A stretch of DNA of 64,000 bases from Saccharomonospora piscinae (GCF_005862235.1 NZ_VCEK01000003.1:1022927-1086926); one strand, 5' to 3'. Shown: positions 1 through 8,825, numbered from the stretch's first letter. The notes: generated from the sequence alone by a model not told the origin. Made by a program: numbers and translations.

Positions 1-540
1 AACTGCCTCGGCTTCGGCCTGCTGGACCAGCCCTTCCGCCTTCAGCCTATTCAGAACGGGGTACACGCGATTGGACTGCTGTATCTGTGCGATACACCGG
101 CCGGTGTTCAAGTCGTGGCGGAACTGGAAGTCACTGAGCCGAATTTTGTGATCGTGTGGCCGCGCAGGGACGGTAACGACGGCGTTGATTCGGTCCCAAG
201 AGTCGATGCGATGTCGCCGCCGATCGGGCTCGATGAAGGGCCGGACCAGATATCGCCACAGGAAGGTGTCGACGGTGCCGACGAAGTGCGGAAATCGCAG
301 CAAGTCGCCCCTGGCCTTCTCAGTACAGCGTTGCTGAATTTCGGCGCACGCGACATTAGTGAACGACACCAGCGCGCGACCTCGGCGCGCACCGTAGATG
401 GGGCGGGTGAGGTGCCGTTCCACGATGACACGGGTCTTGCCGGCGCCGGGACATGCTTGCACATACGCCGGCGCTGAGGTGCGCACAACACGCTGCTGCT
501 GCTCGACGGCGATCGCGCGCCGTTGCTCGATGCTAGTCAT
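1..540 (-). CDS. gajB: Gabija-type UvrD-like helicase GajB, partial (C-terminus beyond window)
   Basis: Only the first 180 codons are present; the gene runs off the left edge. The ATG at 540-538 overlaps the gajA stop codon as ATGA, so the two genes are translationally coupled. The translation has a Walker A motif ACPGAGKT near residue 29 and a superfamily-1 helicase motif Ia (VSFTNVACAEI) near residue 58, both typical of UvrD/Rep ATPases. In Gabija anti-phage systems a UvrD-like GajB partners with an OLD-family nuclease GajA, which is exactly the neighbour here. Known biology of the family: GajB senses DNA ends and activates GajA cleavage of invading DNA. The assignment rests on motif plus partner; the missing helicase motifs IV-VI lie outside the window. 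Confidence 0.8.
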   Translation of the reverse strand, partial: MTSIEQRRAIAVEQQQRVVRTSAPAYVQACPGAGKTRVIVERHLTRPIYGARRGRALVSFTNVACAEIQQRCTEKARGDLLRFPHFVGTVDTFLWRYLVRPFIEPDRRRHRIDSWDRINAVVTVPARPHDHKIRLSDFQFRHDLNTGRCIAQIQQSNRVYPVLNRLKAEGLVQQAEAEAV

Positions 541-2429
541 TCGAATTCGTCCACTTTGGCGATCCATCGGACCGCGTCCTGTAGGTACTGCGGAACAACG
601 AAATCGCTCGTGGCAGCGCTCTCGGCGACGGCTTGCGCGAAATCGCCCTTCTTAAGGTGGTGATTCTTGAAGCCCGTCATGAACCGCTCGACCTGGAGGG
701 TCGGATCCTCGGTATCGATGATGTGCGCCCATTCCGCAGGGCCAGCCTGCGGGCGCTGCTTCATGTAGGCCTTGCCGATCACGTCGTGGTTGCTCGGCCC
801 GGCCCGCATCAGTTCTGGTTCCAACGTGGGACGGCCGAGGAACACCGCGAACCGGTCACTGGCTCCCAACGCCTCGGCGAGCTCCTCGAGACGCCGTTGG
901 CGGTCGCCAGGGACGCTAGGGTCCTCATCAGTGATCACCGCGACCCGCTCGGCGACACGTCCACCTTTGTGCGCGGTCAGCAGAACGCGGACGTAGGGCT
1001 CGAAGTCGACACCGTCGATTGGCACCAGGGTGCTGCCGGCAAATCGTGCCCACGCGGCCCGCGCACGAGCCTGCTCCGGCGCCTCGGGCTGACTGAACAG
1101 GGGCGCGGGATCGGGCCGGGACAGGACGCGGCGCGCAAACGTGGGGACCAGGAGCGCTTCAGCAATCCCTTCGACAAGCACGACGCGCGGGCCGAACAGC
1201 ATGGCGCTGCGGGTCGCGTCCAGGTAGCGCTTGAGCTTGTCGCCCCCGCGTTGAAGATCGAGCTCGGCCAGTGGGATCGCCTTTGTTTCGTACGCGCTGC
1301 CGACACCGAGGGCTGCATTGTCGGGCGCGCCGTGGGTGGCCAGGGGCGGCGCGTCCGAGGACTGCTCGGCGGCGGTGAGCGGGTGCCTTTTGAGGACGAC
1401 CAAGTCGGCGATGTCGGTGGACGCGGCGATAAGCGGCGAGTGGGTGGTGACTACGACCTGGATCCGTCCGGCGTAGTCGCCGGGTGCGGGTTGTCGCGCG
1501 GCGCCTGTAGCCGCATCCCGCAAGTACTCCACCAGCAAAGTCTGCAGCTGGGGGTGCAAATGTGCCTCAGGCTCCTCCACCAGGAAGATTGTCAGGTCGT
1601 GGTCACGGGCCGCGCGGAGCTCGACGAGCACGGTCGCGATGAACAGCAGGTTGGCGTAGCCGAGTCCCGACTCGACGATGTCGCGAGGATCGAGTCCCCG
1701 GTCGTTCATTCGCAGCCGCAACGCCCGCGCGATCGACAGCAGGTCCGGGTCGGCTAGGGCGACCTCGGCATCTTGCTGGCTGGCACCTGCTGTCACGTCG
1801 GCCAGCGGGGCGCGGACGGCGCTGTGGACCTGATCGAGGATCTTGTGCTGGCGGATTTCGTCGAACTTCTGCTTCACATCCTCGACGAACTCGTCCTCGT
1901 CTAGACCCTCCTCGGCGAGGAGATACCGCAGGATGATGCGCAGCCGTTGCCCGGATCCTGAGCTCAGCTCCCGCTGCGCGTCGCGCAGCGGGGGGAGGTA
2001 AACGTGCCGCAACCGTTCCCGCGCTTCGGGTTCGGGGTCGCGGTCGCTGCTGGCGTCTTGTCCGGCGACCCAGGTGATTCGCCCGCGGATGTGCGCACCA
2101 GTCGGGGCAGTGAAGCTGAGCCGATAGCGCACCGTCGACATGTCCGCGAGCGCGCCTTGGCCATAGGTACCGAGCTGATCCGGATCGGTGATCTCGTATT
2201 CGGCGGTCAAGGTGGCCGCTGCGACATCGGATGCGCGGGAGATGTCGTTCATATCCCAGTACCGATCGCGCCGCCCGTCGAGGGGATCGGTGAGCAACCG
2301 GATGGCGTCGAGCAGGTTGGATTTGCCGCCGTTGTTCTCCCCGATGACCACAGTCAGATGTTCACGGAGTTGAACCGTCACAGAAAGTAGTGAACGGAAG
2401 CTCGCAGCGCCGACCGACTTGAGCCACAC
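537..2429 (-). CDS. gajA: Gabija-type OLD-family ATPase/TOPRIM endonuclease GajA
   Basis: About 630 residues. The N-terminal ABC/SMC-like ATPase has Walker A GENNGGKSN at about residues 30-38, a Walker B region FLVEEPEAHLHPQ and an H-loop TTHSPL; the C-terminal half has a TOPRIM-like nuclease fold with LVEGIAEALL and an acidic ITDED motif. This ATPase-plus-TOPRIM order is that of OLD nucleases, and pairing with a downstream UvrD helicase makes it a class 2 OLD/Gabija protein that would nick or cut phage DNA when nucleotide levels fall. The GTG at 2429 is chosen because GAGGGG lies about 5 nt upstream and Walker A then falls at the usual distance from the N-terminus; a TTG at 2516 would add 29 low-complexity residues. 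Slightly longer than the best-known GajA (about 580 residues). Coupled to gajB by a 4-nt overlap. Confidence 0.85.
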   Translation of the reverse strand: MWLKSVGAASFRSLLSVTVQLREHLTVVIGENNGGKSNLLDAIRLLTDPLDGRRDRYWDMNDISRASDVAAATLTAEYEITDPDQLGTYGQGALADMSTVRYRLSFTAPTGAHIRGRITWVAGQDASSDRDPEPEARERLRHVYLPPLRDAQRELSSGSGQRLRIILRYLLAEEGLDEDEFVEDVKQKFDEIRQHKILDQVHSAVRAPLADVTAGASQQDAEVALADPDLLSIARALRLRMNDRGLDPRDIVESGLGYANLLFIATVLVELRAARDHDLTIFLVEEPEAHLHPQLQTLLVEYLRDAATGAARQPAPGDYAGRIQVVVTTHSPLIAASTDIADLVVLKRHPLTAAEQSSDAPPLATHGAPDNAALGVGSAYETKAIPLAELDLQRGGDKLKRYLDATRSAMLFGPRVVLVEGIAEALLVPTFARRVLSRPDPAPLFSQPEAPEQARARAAWARFAGSTLVPIDGVDFEPYVRVLLTAHKGGRVAERVAVITDEDPSVPGDRQRRLEELAEALGASDRFAVFLGRPTLEPELMRAGPSNHDVIGKAYMKQRPQAGPAEWAHIIDTEDPTLQVERFMTGFKNHHLKKGDFAQAVAESAATSDFVVPQYLQDAVRWIAKVDEFE

Positions 2430-2560
2430 AGTGTCCCCTCTACACACGAACCAATGCCACCCGCCGTGCTCGCGGTAGCGAGGAGATGTGGGTGATCGTC
2501 TACCTGTGCGTCGCAATTTCGGCGACCCGCGTTACCAACCAATACCGACGAGCCGCTGCG

Positions 2561-2991
2561 CTAACCGCGCCTCAACGACGCCATCGGGCGCCACTTTTGC
2601 ACCTTGCAGTCCTGCTCCGCGCAGTCGTGCTCGTTGGTGGTCTTGTGCTTCTCGATGTAGGGCTTACCGTCGCACTGGATGCGGCATCGGCGTATCTCCG
2701 TGTGGACACTCTCCAGAGTGCGGGCGTCGATCTTTTGACCTTCAAATCGCCCAAAACTGGCTTAAACGTGCGCTCGATGTAGCTCGCGTACGTCTTGTGT
2801 GTGCTGTACTCGATAGCGGTCACCCGTAGCCAATAGTCCAGCGTGTGGCCGAGCGTCACTGTGGACGATGCCGAGCGCTGGTTGATAACCTGCGTGCGGA
2901 ACTCCGACAGGTTGTCCTCGGCGGTGCGGTAAGCGGCCTTGTCGGTGCCCTTGACGCTCGTTGACAGGTAGGTGTCCTTGCCGGTGACGGG
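2561..2991 (-). pseudogene. Tyrosine integrase remnant (N-terminal arm- and core-binding part, frameshifted)
   Basis: Two reading frames on the minus strand together give the N-terminal half of an actinobacterial phage-type integrase. The first frame (2991 down to about 2737) begins PVTGKDTYLS and includes TLGHTLDYWL and FKPVLGDLKVK, the AP2-like arm-binding and SAM-like core-binding segments. A missing A in the AAAA run near 2733 shifts the frame; the second frame continues IDARTLES, RRCRIQCDGKPYIE and the Cys/His-rich insert seen in these integrases, then stops at 2561. There is an in-frame stop just before residue one and the catalytic domain (R-H-R-Y) is absent, so the gene is dead. It lies on the island side of the tRNA gene and points the same way as gajAB. 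Confidence 0.8.
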
Positions 2992-3060
2992 TCACGGCCC
3001 GAGAATAGGCGGACCTGCAGCGATCCTCCGCGCTGCCGAATGGAGCCACGCGAGCGCGTG

Positions 3061-3122
3061 GCGTTAGCTCTTGACCATGACCGAGAGTGTACTCATGGAC
3101 ACCGTCATGAACGAGCTAACGC
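3061..3122. repeat. 10-bp inverted repeat pair in the integrase-tRNA interval
   Basis: GCGTTAGCTC at 3061-3070 is perfectly mirrored by GAGCTAACGC at 3113-3122, separated by 42 bases that also hold the smaller palindrome GAGTGTACTC. It sits between the integrase remnant and the tRNA. Such repeats are common in attachment/operator regions of integrative elements; the role here is inferred only. Confidence 0.5.
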
Positions 3123-3163
3123 TGCTGATCTCGTATAAAGTTGTTGTGGCAGGTCAGAGCCAG

Positions 3164-3237
3164 TGCCCCCGGTGCGACTCGAACGCACACTGGACGGATT
3201 TTGAGTCCGCTGCCTCTGCCGATTGGGCTACGGGGGC
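3164..3237 (-). tRNA. tRNA-Leu (CAA anticodon), 74 nt, no encoded CCA
   Basis: The minus strand folds as a full cloverleaf: acceptor GCCCCCG/CGGGGGC, three-pair D stem GCC/GGC, anticodon stem GCGGA/TCCGT with loop CTCAAAA, T stem GTGCG/CGCAC with TTCGAGT loop, and discriminator A73. The anticodon CAA (3203-3201) reads UUG, hence leucine. The variable region is only about 5 nt (CCAGT), so the molecule has class I architecture although most leucine tRNAs are class II. The 3' end abuts the integrase/Gabija side, consistent with use as an integration site. Confidence 0.9.
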
Positions 3238-3457
3238 GTGATCCGCATAGTACTCGGGGTGGTTGGTCTCTCCGGGATCGGGGGCCGGTCCGGCGTTTGC
3301 CTCGTCGCAACACCGGCGTGCGGCGCTTGTCACAGAGGTACGTGATGATCACTGCACGTGGTGAACGCCATCCCGACGTCTCCGCTGTTTGCCGGTAGCC
3401 TCGGGACCGCGGGTTACCGCACGTACCCAGCCCCGTCGACCGTCCAGGAGGAGCCCG

Positions 3458-4072
3458 GTGACCGAAGAGGCTACCGAGGCCAATGATGCCGCCCCCGCTC
3501 CGCAGCGTCGCGTACTCGTCGCGGAGGATGAAGCACTGATCCGGCTCGACCTCGTCGAGATGCTTCGCGAGGAAGGCTACGAGGTGGTCGGCGAAGCGGG
3601 TGACGGGGAAGAGGCCATCACCCTCGCCGGCGAACTCAAGCCCGACCTGGTGATCCTCGACGTGAAGATGCCGAAGCTCGACGGGATCGAGGCCGCCGCG
3701 AAGATCACTGGTGATCGGATCGCCCCCGTTGTGATCCTCACGGCGTTCAGCCAGCGCGACCTGGTCGAGCGGGCTCGGGAGGCCGGGACGATGGCGTATC
3801 TCGTGAAGCCCTTCGCCAAGCGCGACCTCGTGCCCGCCATCGAGCTTGCCGTCAGCCGGTTCGCCGAGTTGCAGGCCCTCGAAGCCGAGGTAGCCGGACT
3901 GACCGAGCGCCTGGAAACCCGCAAGCTCATCGACCGCGCCAAGGGCCTGCTGATGACCAACCAGGGCCTCAGCGAGCCCGACGCCTTCCGCTGGATCCAG
4001 CGCACCGCCATGGACCGGCGGACCACCATGAAGGCGGTCGCGGAAGCAGTCGTGGAGAGTATCGGCGCCTGA
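3458..4072 (+). CDS. pdtaR: ANTAR-domain response regulator PdtaR
   Basis: 204 residues. The N-terminal receiver domain carries the acidic pocket (EDE near residues 23-25), phospho-acceptor Asp at about residue 68 (LVILDVKMP) and conserved Lys near 117 (LVKPFAKRDL); a short coiled segment (ALEAEVAGLTERLETRK) leads to a C-terminal ANTAR RNA-binding helix bundle (about 145-200, with KLIDRAKGLLM). In mycobacteria this protein (Rv1626) acts with the sensor kinase PdtaS, and ANTAR domains bind paired hexaloop hairpins in RNA to control termination. GTG 3458 is chosen because AGGAGGAG lies 4 nt upstream; a longer in-frame extension has no ribosome site. No kinase gene is adjacent, so the partner must be elsewhere. 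Converges on the next gene with a 5-nt gap. Confidence 0.93.
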   Translation: MTEEATEANDAAPAPQRRVLVAEDEALIRLDLVEMLREEGYEVVGEAGDGEEAITLAGELKPDLVILDVKMPKLDGIEAAAKITGDRIAPVVILTAFSQRDLVERAREAGTMAYLVKPFAKRDLVPAIELAVSRFAELQALEAEVAGLTERLETRKLIDRAKGLLMTNQGLSEPDAFRWIQRTAMDRRTTMKAVAEAVVESIGA

Positions 4073-4077
4073 GACGG

Positions 4078-5433
4078 TCAGCGGCGTCCTTCGGCCTTGA
4101 AGGAGGCGGTCCTCGCGGCTTTGGCCACCTTCTTGTCCGGGTGGTGGCGGCCGAAGAGACGCAGCGTGTCCGCACCTCCTGGGTGGTCGAGGCGCCACAT
4201 CGCGTCGAACACCTCCACATCGTCGGGTGTCACGGTTTCCTCGAGCAGTTCGCCGATTTCGGGCGGCGGGTGGTCGATATCCGTGTCGCAGAAGACATCG
4301 GCGATCAGCAAGGCCATGTCGGCGTCGGACAGTGCGAACTCCGGCGATACAGCGTGATCTGCACCCAGTGCCTGCTTGGCGTACGGGCGCAGGGTCGGAT
4401 CGTCGAGCAGTTCGCGCCACACGTCGTCCACCTCGGAGCCGAGGTCGGCCAGCAGCACCGTGGCCGTCGCACGCTCCGCGGGCGTACCGGTGGCGGCCAC
4501 TTCCGCGAGCTCTCGCGCGGCCTGGTGTGCCGAGCGGGCCGCGCGCCAGGGGTGCCATTCCTGCTCCGCCTGCGCGTCGGTGCCCAGCACCGTGACCGCC
4601 ACCAGTTCGCGCGCCGTCACCGCTGCGGGATCCGGCAGCAGCCCCACCTCGACATCCTCGCTGATCTCCTTCCAGAGGACGTACGAGCCCAGGGGAGTCA
4701 GCGTGATGCGGGACTCGCCCGGGAGCACCGCGCCCAAGCGCTCCAGCCGGTCGGCGAACACGGCACCGGGCTCACCGTGCCGCTCGACCCACGCGGACCA
4801 CGCGGCGCCGAAGACCTCGGGCTCCGTGTCCAGTTCCACCGACTCCTGCACCAGTTCGTTCCACCCGTCCAGGGTGATGCCGTCCTCGCGCGCCGAGAAC
4901 AGCGGCAGGACGCTCGTGCCCGCGCCGTGAAAGACCAGGTCCGGCTCACCGTCGTACTCGGCGTCGATCGCCAGGCTCCACGCGGACAGCGCGGCGAAGC
5001 CCTGCGACCACACCGAGAGCACCGCCTCGTCGTCGCCGTCCCGCCACTCGCGGAGGCCCTCGCCTTCCGACGCCTCGGTCTCGCCGATGTCGATGAAGTT
5101 CAGGTCCTCGGCCAGTTCCCACAGTTGCCGCAGCTCCCGCGGCGCTGTGGTGTCGTCGGGCAGGTGGCCCGCGGCCGTGAGTTGCCGGACTACCTCCGTC
5201 TCGGCGTCCGCGTGCGGCAGCCCGGTGTCGGTGTCGACGGGCCGGGAATCGCCGACCCAGGCCGCCAGCGCGTTCGCTGCCGTGAGTAACCGGCTCTCCC
5301 GCGCCGCGGTGGCGAGCTCGGAGAGCGGGGGAAGCCGGATCGGCGCGAGCCGGTCGGTGCCGAGCAGGTCGCGGTAGTCGAGGTCGTCGGCCTCGTGCTC
5401 GGGGTCGGCCGTGGTGGGGTGGTCGCGGGTCAT
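4078..5433 (-). CDS. Conserved hypothetical protein, about 451 residues
   Basis: I do not recognise a named family. The protein is acidic, soluble and helix-rich, with no signal peptide, membrane segment or visible catalytic motif. It begins with an Asp/Glu-rich stretch (DPEHEADDLDYRDLL), has a central region with several Trp residues (VWSQGFAALSAWSLAIDAEYDG) and ends with a basic tail (FKAEGRR) after alpha-helical segments that look HEAT-like (DDVEVFDAMWRLDHPGGADTL and KKVAKAARTASF). The latter resembles the tail of a repeat protein that mediates protein contacts. Start ATG 5433 gives MTRDHPT; an ATG seven codons earlier is possible and neither has a strong ribosome site. Codon usage is typical of the core genome. 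Confidence 0.7.
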   Translation of the reverse strand: MTRDHPTTADPEHEADDLDYRDLLGTDRLAPIRLPPLSELATAARESRLLTAANALAAWVGDSRPVDTDTGLPHADAETEVVRQLTAAGHLPDDTTAPRELRQLWELAEDLNFIDIGETEASEGEGLREWRDGDDEAVLSVWSQGFAALSAWSLAIDAEYDGEPDLVFHGAGTSVLPLFSAREDGITLDGWNELVQESVELDTEPEVFGAAWSAWVERHGEPGAVFADRLERLGAVLPGESRITLTPLGSYVLWKEISEDVEVGLLPDPAAVTARELVAVTVLGTDAQAEQEWHPWRAARSAHQAARELAEVAATGTPAERATATVLLADLGSEVDDVWRELLDDPTLRPYAKQALGADHAVSPEFALSDADMALLIADVFCDTDIDHPPPEIGELLEETVTPDDVEVFDAMWRLDHPGGADTLRLFGRHHPDKKVAKAARTASFKAEGRR

Positions 5434-5592
5434 GCCGGTGAGGCTAACGGCCATCCAGGACGACACCAGGGGCGCCGGGTGAGCGAACGGAGCCGCTCGT
5501 GACGCAAGGCTGGTGAGCGAGCCGCGTCGCGGCACAACATCACTCGGCCGGGTGGTGCACCGACGGTTCCGTTCGTCCGCCCGTGGTGAGTC

Positions 5593-6030
5593 TCAGGCCG
5601 TGCGGTCGCGCACGACGCACGTGAGCCGGGCGGTGCAGGTGCGCTTGCCCGCCTCGTCGGTGATCTCGATGGCGGAGGTGACGGTGCCACGCCCGACGTG
5701 GACGGGAGTGGCGACACCGGTGACCAGGCCCGCGATCGCGGGCCGGTGGTGGGTGCAGGACAGCTCCAGCCCCAGGGCCATGCGGTCGGGACCCGCGTTG
5801 AGTGCGGCGAGCGTGGAGCCGAGCGCCTCGGCGAGTACCGCGTTCGCGCCACCGTGAAGTAACCCGAAGGGCTGAAGATTTCCCTTGACCGGCATGGTCG
5901 CGCTGACCCGCTCCGGCGTCAGGTCGACGAAGGTGAGGCCGAGTTTGTCGTTGAGCTGTTGTTCGGCGATCTCCGGCGTCGCCCCGGCGAGCAGGGCACG
6001 GACCAGCTCTTCGGACGGGTTCTCGGTCAC
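5593..6030 (-). CDS. PaaI-family hotdog-fold thioesterase
   Basis: 145 residues, the usual length of a single hotdog domain. The signature NLQPFGLLHGGANAVLAE, with the HGG motif near residues 59-61, is that of PaaI/YdiI-type acyl-CoA thioesterases; Glu in AEALG would be the catalytic carboxylate region. Likely hydrolyses an aromatic or medium-chain acyl-CoA in the cytoplasm; the substrate cannot be told from sequence. GTG start at 6030 has GAGGAAGGA about 8 nt upstream. Divergent from polA with about 83 bp between the starts. Confidence 0.88.
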   Translation of the reverse strand: MTENPSEELVRALLAGATPEIAEQQLNDKLGLTFVDLTPERVSATMPVKGNLQPFGLLHGGANAVLAEALGSTLAALNAGPDRMALGLELSCTHHRPAIAGLVTGVATPVHVGRGTVTSAIEITDEAGKRTCTARLTCVVRDRTA

Positions 6031-6100
6031 CGCGTGATTCCTTCCTCGGGGCTCTTCGGGCCTGGGGCCGACGCGCAGCGAGCCTGTCGGGCCTCCACCC

Positions 6101-6106
6101 TAGACT
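6101..6106 (+). promoter_or_regulatory. -10 hexamer TAGACT for leaderless polA
   Basis: TAGACT ends 7 nt before the polA GTG, placing the expected transcription start at or one base before the start codon; no Shine-Dalgarno sequence lies between them. Confidence 0.55.
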
Positions 6107-6113
6107 CACGGAC

Positions 6114-8825
6114 GTGAGCCCCAACCAGAACACTCTCGTAGCGAACGACACACCCCGGCTGCTGCTCATCGACGGTCACTCGATGGCGTACCGGGCCTTC
6201 TTCGCGGTGCCCGCCGACCGGTTCAGGACCTCGACGGGGCAGGTCACCAACGCGGTGTTCGGATTCACCTCGATGCTGATCAACCTGCTGCGGGACGAGA
6301 CGCCCACCCACGTCGCCGTGGCGTTCGACGTGTCGCGCAAGACCTTCCGTTCGGAGACCTTCGCCGACTACAAGGCGAACCGGCTCACGACCCCGGACGA
6401 CTTCAAGGGGCAGGTCGAGCTGATCAAGGAGATCCTGGACGCGCTCGCGATTCCGGTGCTGGCCAAGGAGGGCTACGAGGCCGACGACGTCATCGCCACG
6501 CTGACCACACAGGCGGGCGGCGACTACGACGTGCTCGTCTGTACTGGTGATCGCGACGCGCTGCAGCTGGTCAACGACTCGGTGACGGTCCTCTACCCGC
6601 GCAAGGGCGTGTCGGATCTGGTGCGCTTCGATCCGGGTGGCGTGCAGGAGAAGTACGGGCTCTCACCCGTGCAGTACCCCGACTTCGCCGCCCTGCGGGG
6701 CGATCCGTCCGACAACCTGCCCGGCATCCCGGGCGTCGGCGAGAAGACGGCGGCGAAGTGGGTCAGGCAGTTCGGGTCGCTCGACGACTTGATCGACCGC
6801 GTCGACGAGGTGAAGGGCAAGGTCGGTGACGCGCTGCGGTCGCACCTGGACTCCGTGATGCTGAACCGCCGTCTCACCGAGCTGGTGCGGGACGTGCCGC
6901 TGGAGACCGGGCCCGCCGAGCTCGCCGTGCGCCCGTGGGACCGCGACGCCGTGCACCGCTTGTTCGACGAGCTGGAGTTCCGCGTCCTGCGCGACCGGCT
7001 GTTCGCGTCGCTGTCGAGCGCGGAGCCGGAGGCCGACGCCGGGTTCGAGGCCGCGGGAGAGGCGCTGCGACCGGGTGCGGTCGCGGACTGGCTGTCCCGG
7101 CACGCGGGCAGTGGCACCACGGTGGGACTGGCCTTCCGCACCACAGGAGCCTCGGTGACGTCCGACGTGCTGTCGGTCTCGCTCGCCGCGCCCGACGGAG
7201 AGGGGGCCTTCCTCGACGTCACCTCGCTGACGGAGGACGACGAGCGGGCGTTGTCGCGGTGGCTCGCCGACGACGCCGTGCGCAAGGTCGGGCACTCGCT
7301 CAAGACTCCGCTGCACGGGCTGCGTGCCCGTGGCTGGCGGCTCGCCGGGCTCGCGATGGACACGGAACTGGCCGCCTACCTGGTCCGGCCGGGGCAGCGG
7401 TCCTTCGAACTCGACGATCTCGTGCTGCGGTATCTGCGCCGCGAGCTGCGCTCGGAGAGCGGCAAGGACGACGGGCAGCTGTCACTGCTCGACTCTGACG
7501 GCGACGGCGACGACCAGCTCGTGCACGAGGAGCTGGTGCGCGCGCGGGCGATCCAGGAGCTGTCGGCCGCGCTGGCCGACGAACTCGACGCCACCGGGGG
7601 CAGCGCGTTGCTCGCCGACATCGAGCTGCCGCTGCTGTCGGTCATCGCGGAGCTGGAGGGCGCGGGCATCGCGGTGGACGCGGACGCACTGACCACGCTC
7701 GAGGCCCACTACGCGAGCCGGGTGAAGCAGGCGACCGAGCAGGCGTACTCCGTCATCGGCAAGCAGATCAACCTCGGCTCGCCCAAGCAGTTGCAGGTCG
7801 TGCTGTTCGACGAGCTGGGGATGCCGAAGACCAAGCGCACCAAGACCGGCTACACCACCGATGCGGACGCCCTGCAGACACTGTTCGAGAAGACCGAGCA
7901 CCCGTTCCTGCAACACCTGCTCGAACACCGCGACGCGACCCGGTTGCGCACCACGGTCGAGGGCCTGATCAAGGCGATCGCCGACGACGGGCGCATTCAC
8001 ACCACGCTGCACCAGACCATCGCGGCGACGGGGCGCCTGTCGTCTGTGGACCCCAACCTGCAGAACATCCCGATCCGCACCGACGAGGGGCGCCGCATCC
8101 GGGACGCGTTCGTGGTCGGTGAGGGTTACGCCGAGCTCATGACCGCCGACTACAGCCAGATCGAGATGCGCATCATGGCGCACCTGTCGCAGGACGAGGC
8201 GCTCATCGACTCGTTCCAGTCGGGATTCGACTTCCACGCCGCCACGGCGGCGCGGGTGTTCGGCGTCGATCCCACCGAGGTCACCGGCGAGCAGCGAGCC
8301 AAGATCAAGGCGATGAACTATGGCCTCGCCTATGGACTGTCCGCCTACGGCCTGTCGCAGCAGCTGCGGATCTCCACCGAGGAGGCGCGCGGCCTGATGG
8401 ACGAGTACTTCCTCCGGTTCGGCGGGGTGCGCGACTACCTGCACGGGGTGGTGGACCGGGCGGCCAAGGACGGGTACACGCAGACGATCTTCGGGCGGCG
8501 GCGCTACCTGCCCGACCTCACCAGCGACAATCGGCAGCGCCGCGAGATGGCGGAGCGCATGGCGCTCAACGCGCCCATCCAGGGCAGTGCCGCGGACATC
8601 ATCAAGGTGGCCATGCTGCGGGTGCATCGGGCGCTGACGGCGTCCGCGCTGCGCAGCCGGGTTCTGCTTCAGGTACACGACGAACTTGTGCTCGAGGTCG
8701 CGAGCGGTGAGCGGGACGATCTCGACACACTGGTGCGCCGGGAGATGGGCGCGGCGTACGCGCTGGCGGTGCCGTTGGAGGTGTCGGTGGGGGTCGGCCG
8801 GTCCTGGAACGAAGCCGCGCACTGA
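6114..8825 (+). CDS. polA: DNA polymerase I
   Basis: 903 residues. N-terminal 5'-3' exonuclease/flap endonuclease domain (LLLIDGHSMAYRAFFA, EADDVIATL, CTGDRDALQLV, GDPSDNLPGIPGVGEKTA), a degenerate central domain, and a family A polymerase domain with motif A (TADYSQIEMRI, about residue 677), the O-helix (RAKIKAMNYGLAYG, about 728) and motif C (LLQVHDELVLE). The proofreading domain lacks the Exo I DxE motif: the equivalent stretch reads LAFRTTGAS, and the Exo II Asp is also replaced (VGHSLKTPLHG), so 3'-5' exonuclease activity is probably absent, as known for mycobacterial PolA. Residue 736 is Tyr where E. coli has Phe762, the change associated with ddNTP acceptance. The GTG start is leaderless-like. 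Confidence 0.97.
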   Translation: MSPNQNTLVANDTPRLLLIDGHSMAYRAFFAVPADRFRTSTGQVTNAVFGFTSMLINLLRDETPTHVAVAFDVSRKTFRSETFADYKANRLTTPDDFKGQVELIKEILDALAIPVLAKEGYEADDVIATLTTQAGGDYDVLVCTGDRDALQLVNDSVTVLYPRKGVSDLVRFDPGGVQEKYGLSPVQYPDFAALRGDPSDNLPGIPGVGEKTAAKWVRQFGSLDDLIDRVDEVKGKVGDALRSHLDSVMLNRRLTELVRDVPLETGPAELAVRPWDRDAVHRLFDELEFRVLRDRLFASLSSAEPEADAGFEAAGEALRPGAVADWLSRHAGSGTTVGLAFRTTGASVTSDVLSVSLAAPDGEGAFLDVTSLTEDDERALSRWLADDAVRKVGHSLKTPLHGLRARGWRLAGLAMDTELAAYLVRPGQRSFELDDLVLRYLRRELRSESGKDDGQLSLLDSDGDGDDQLVHEELVRARAIQELSAALADELDATGGSALLADIELPLLSVIAELEGAGIAVDADALTTLEAHYASRVKQATEQAYSVIGKQINLGSPKQLQVVLFDELGMPKTKRTKTGYTTDADALQTLFEKTEHPFLQHLLEHRDATRLRTTVEGLIKAIADDGRIHTTLHQTIAATGRLSSVDPNLQNIPIRTDEGRRIRDAFVVGEGYAELMTADYSQIEMRIMAHLSQDEALIDSFQSGFDFHAATAARVFGVDPTEVTGEQRAKIKAMNYGLAYGLSAYGLSQQLRISTEEARGLMDEYFLRFGGVRDYLHGVVDRAAKDGYTQTIFGRRRYLPDLTSDNRQRREMAERMALNAPIQGSAADIIKVAMLRVHRALTASALRSRVLLQVHDELVLEVASGERDDLDTLVRREMGAAYALAVPLEVSVGVGRSWNEAAH

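Noticed and set aside
2572..2859. Complete 95-residue protein on the minus strand in the integrase region
   Set aside because: Its second half is the shifted frame of an integrase; the true product continues in another frame, so it is a remnant, not a gene.
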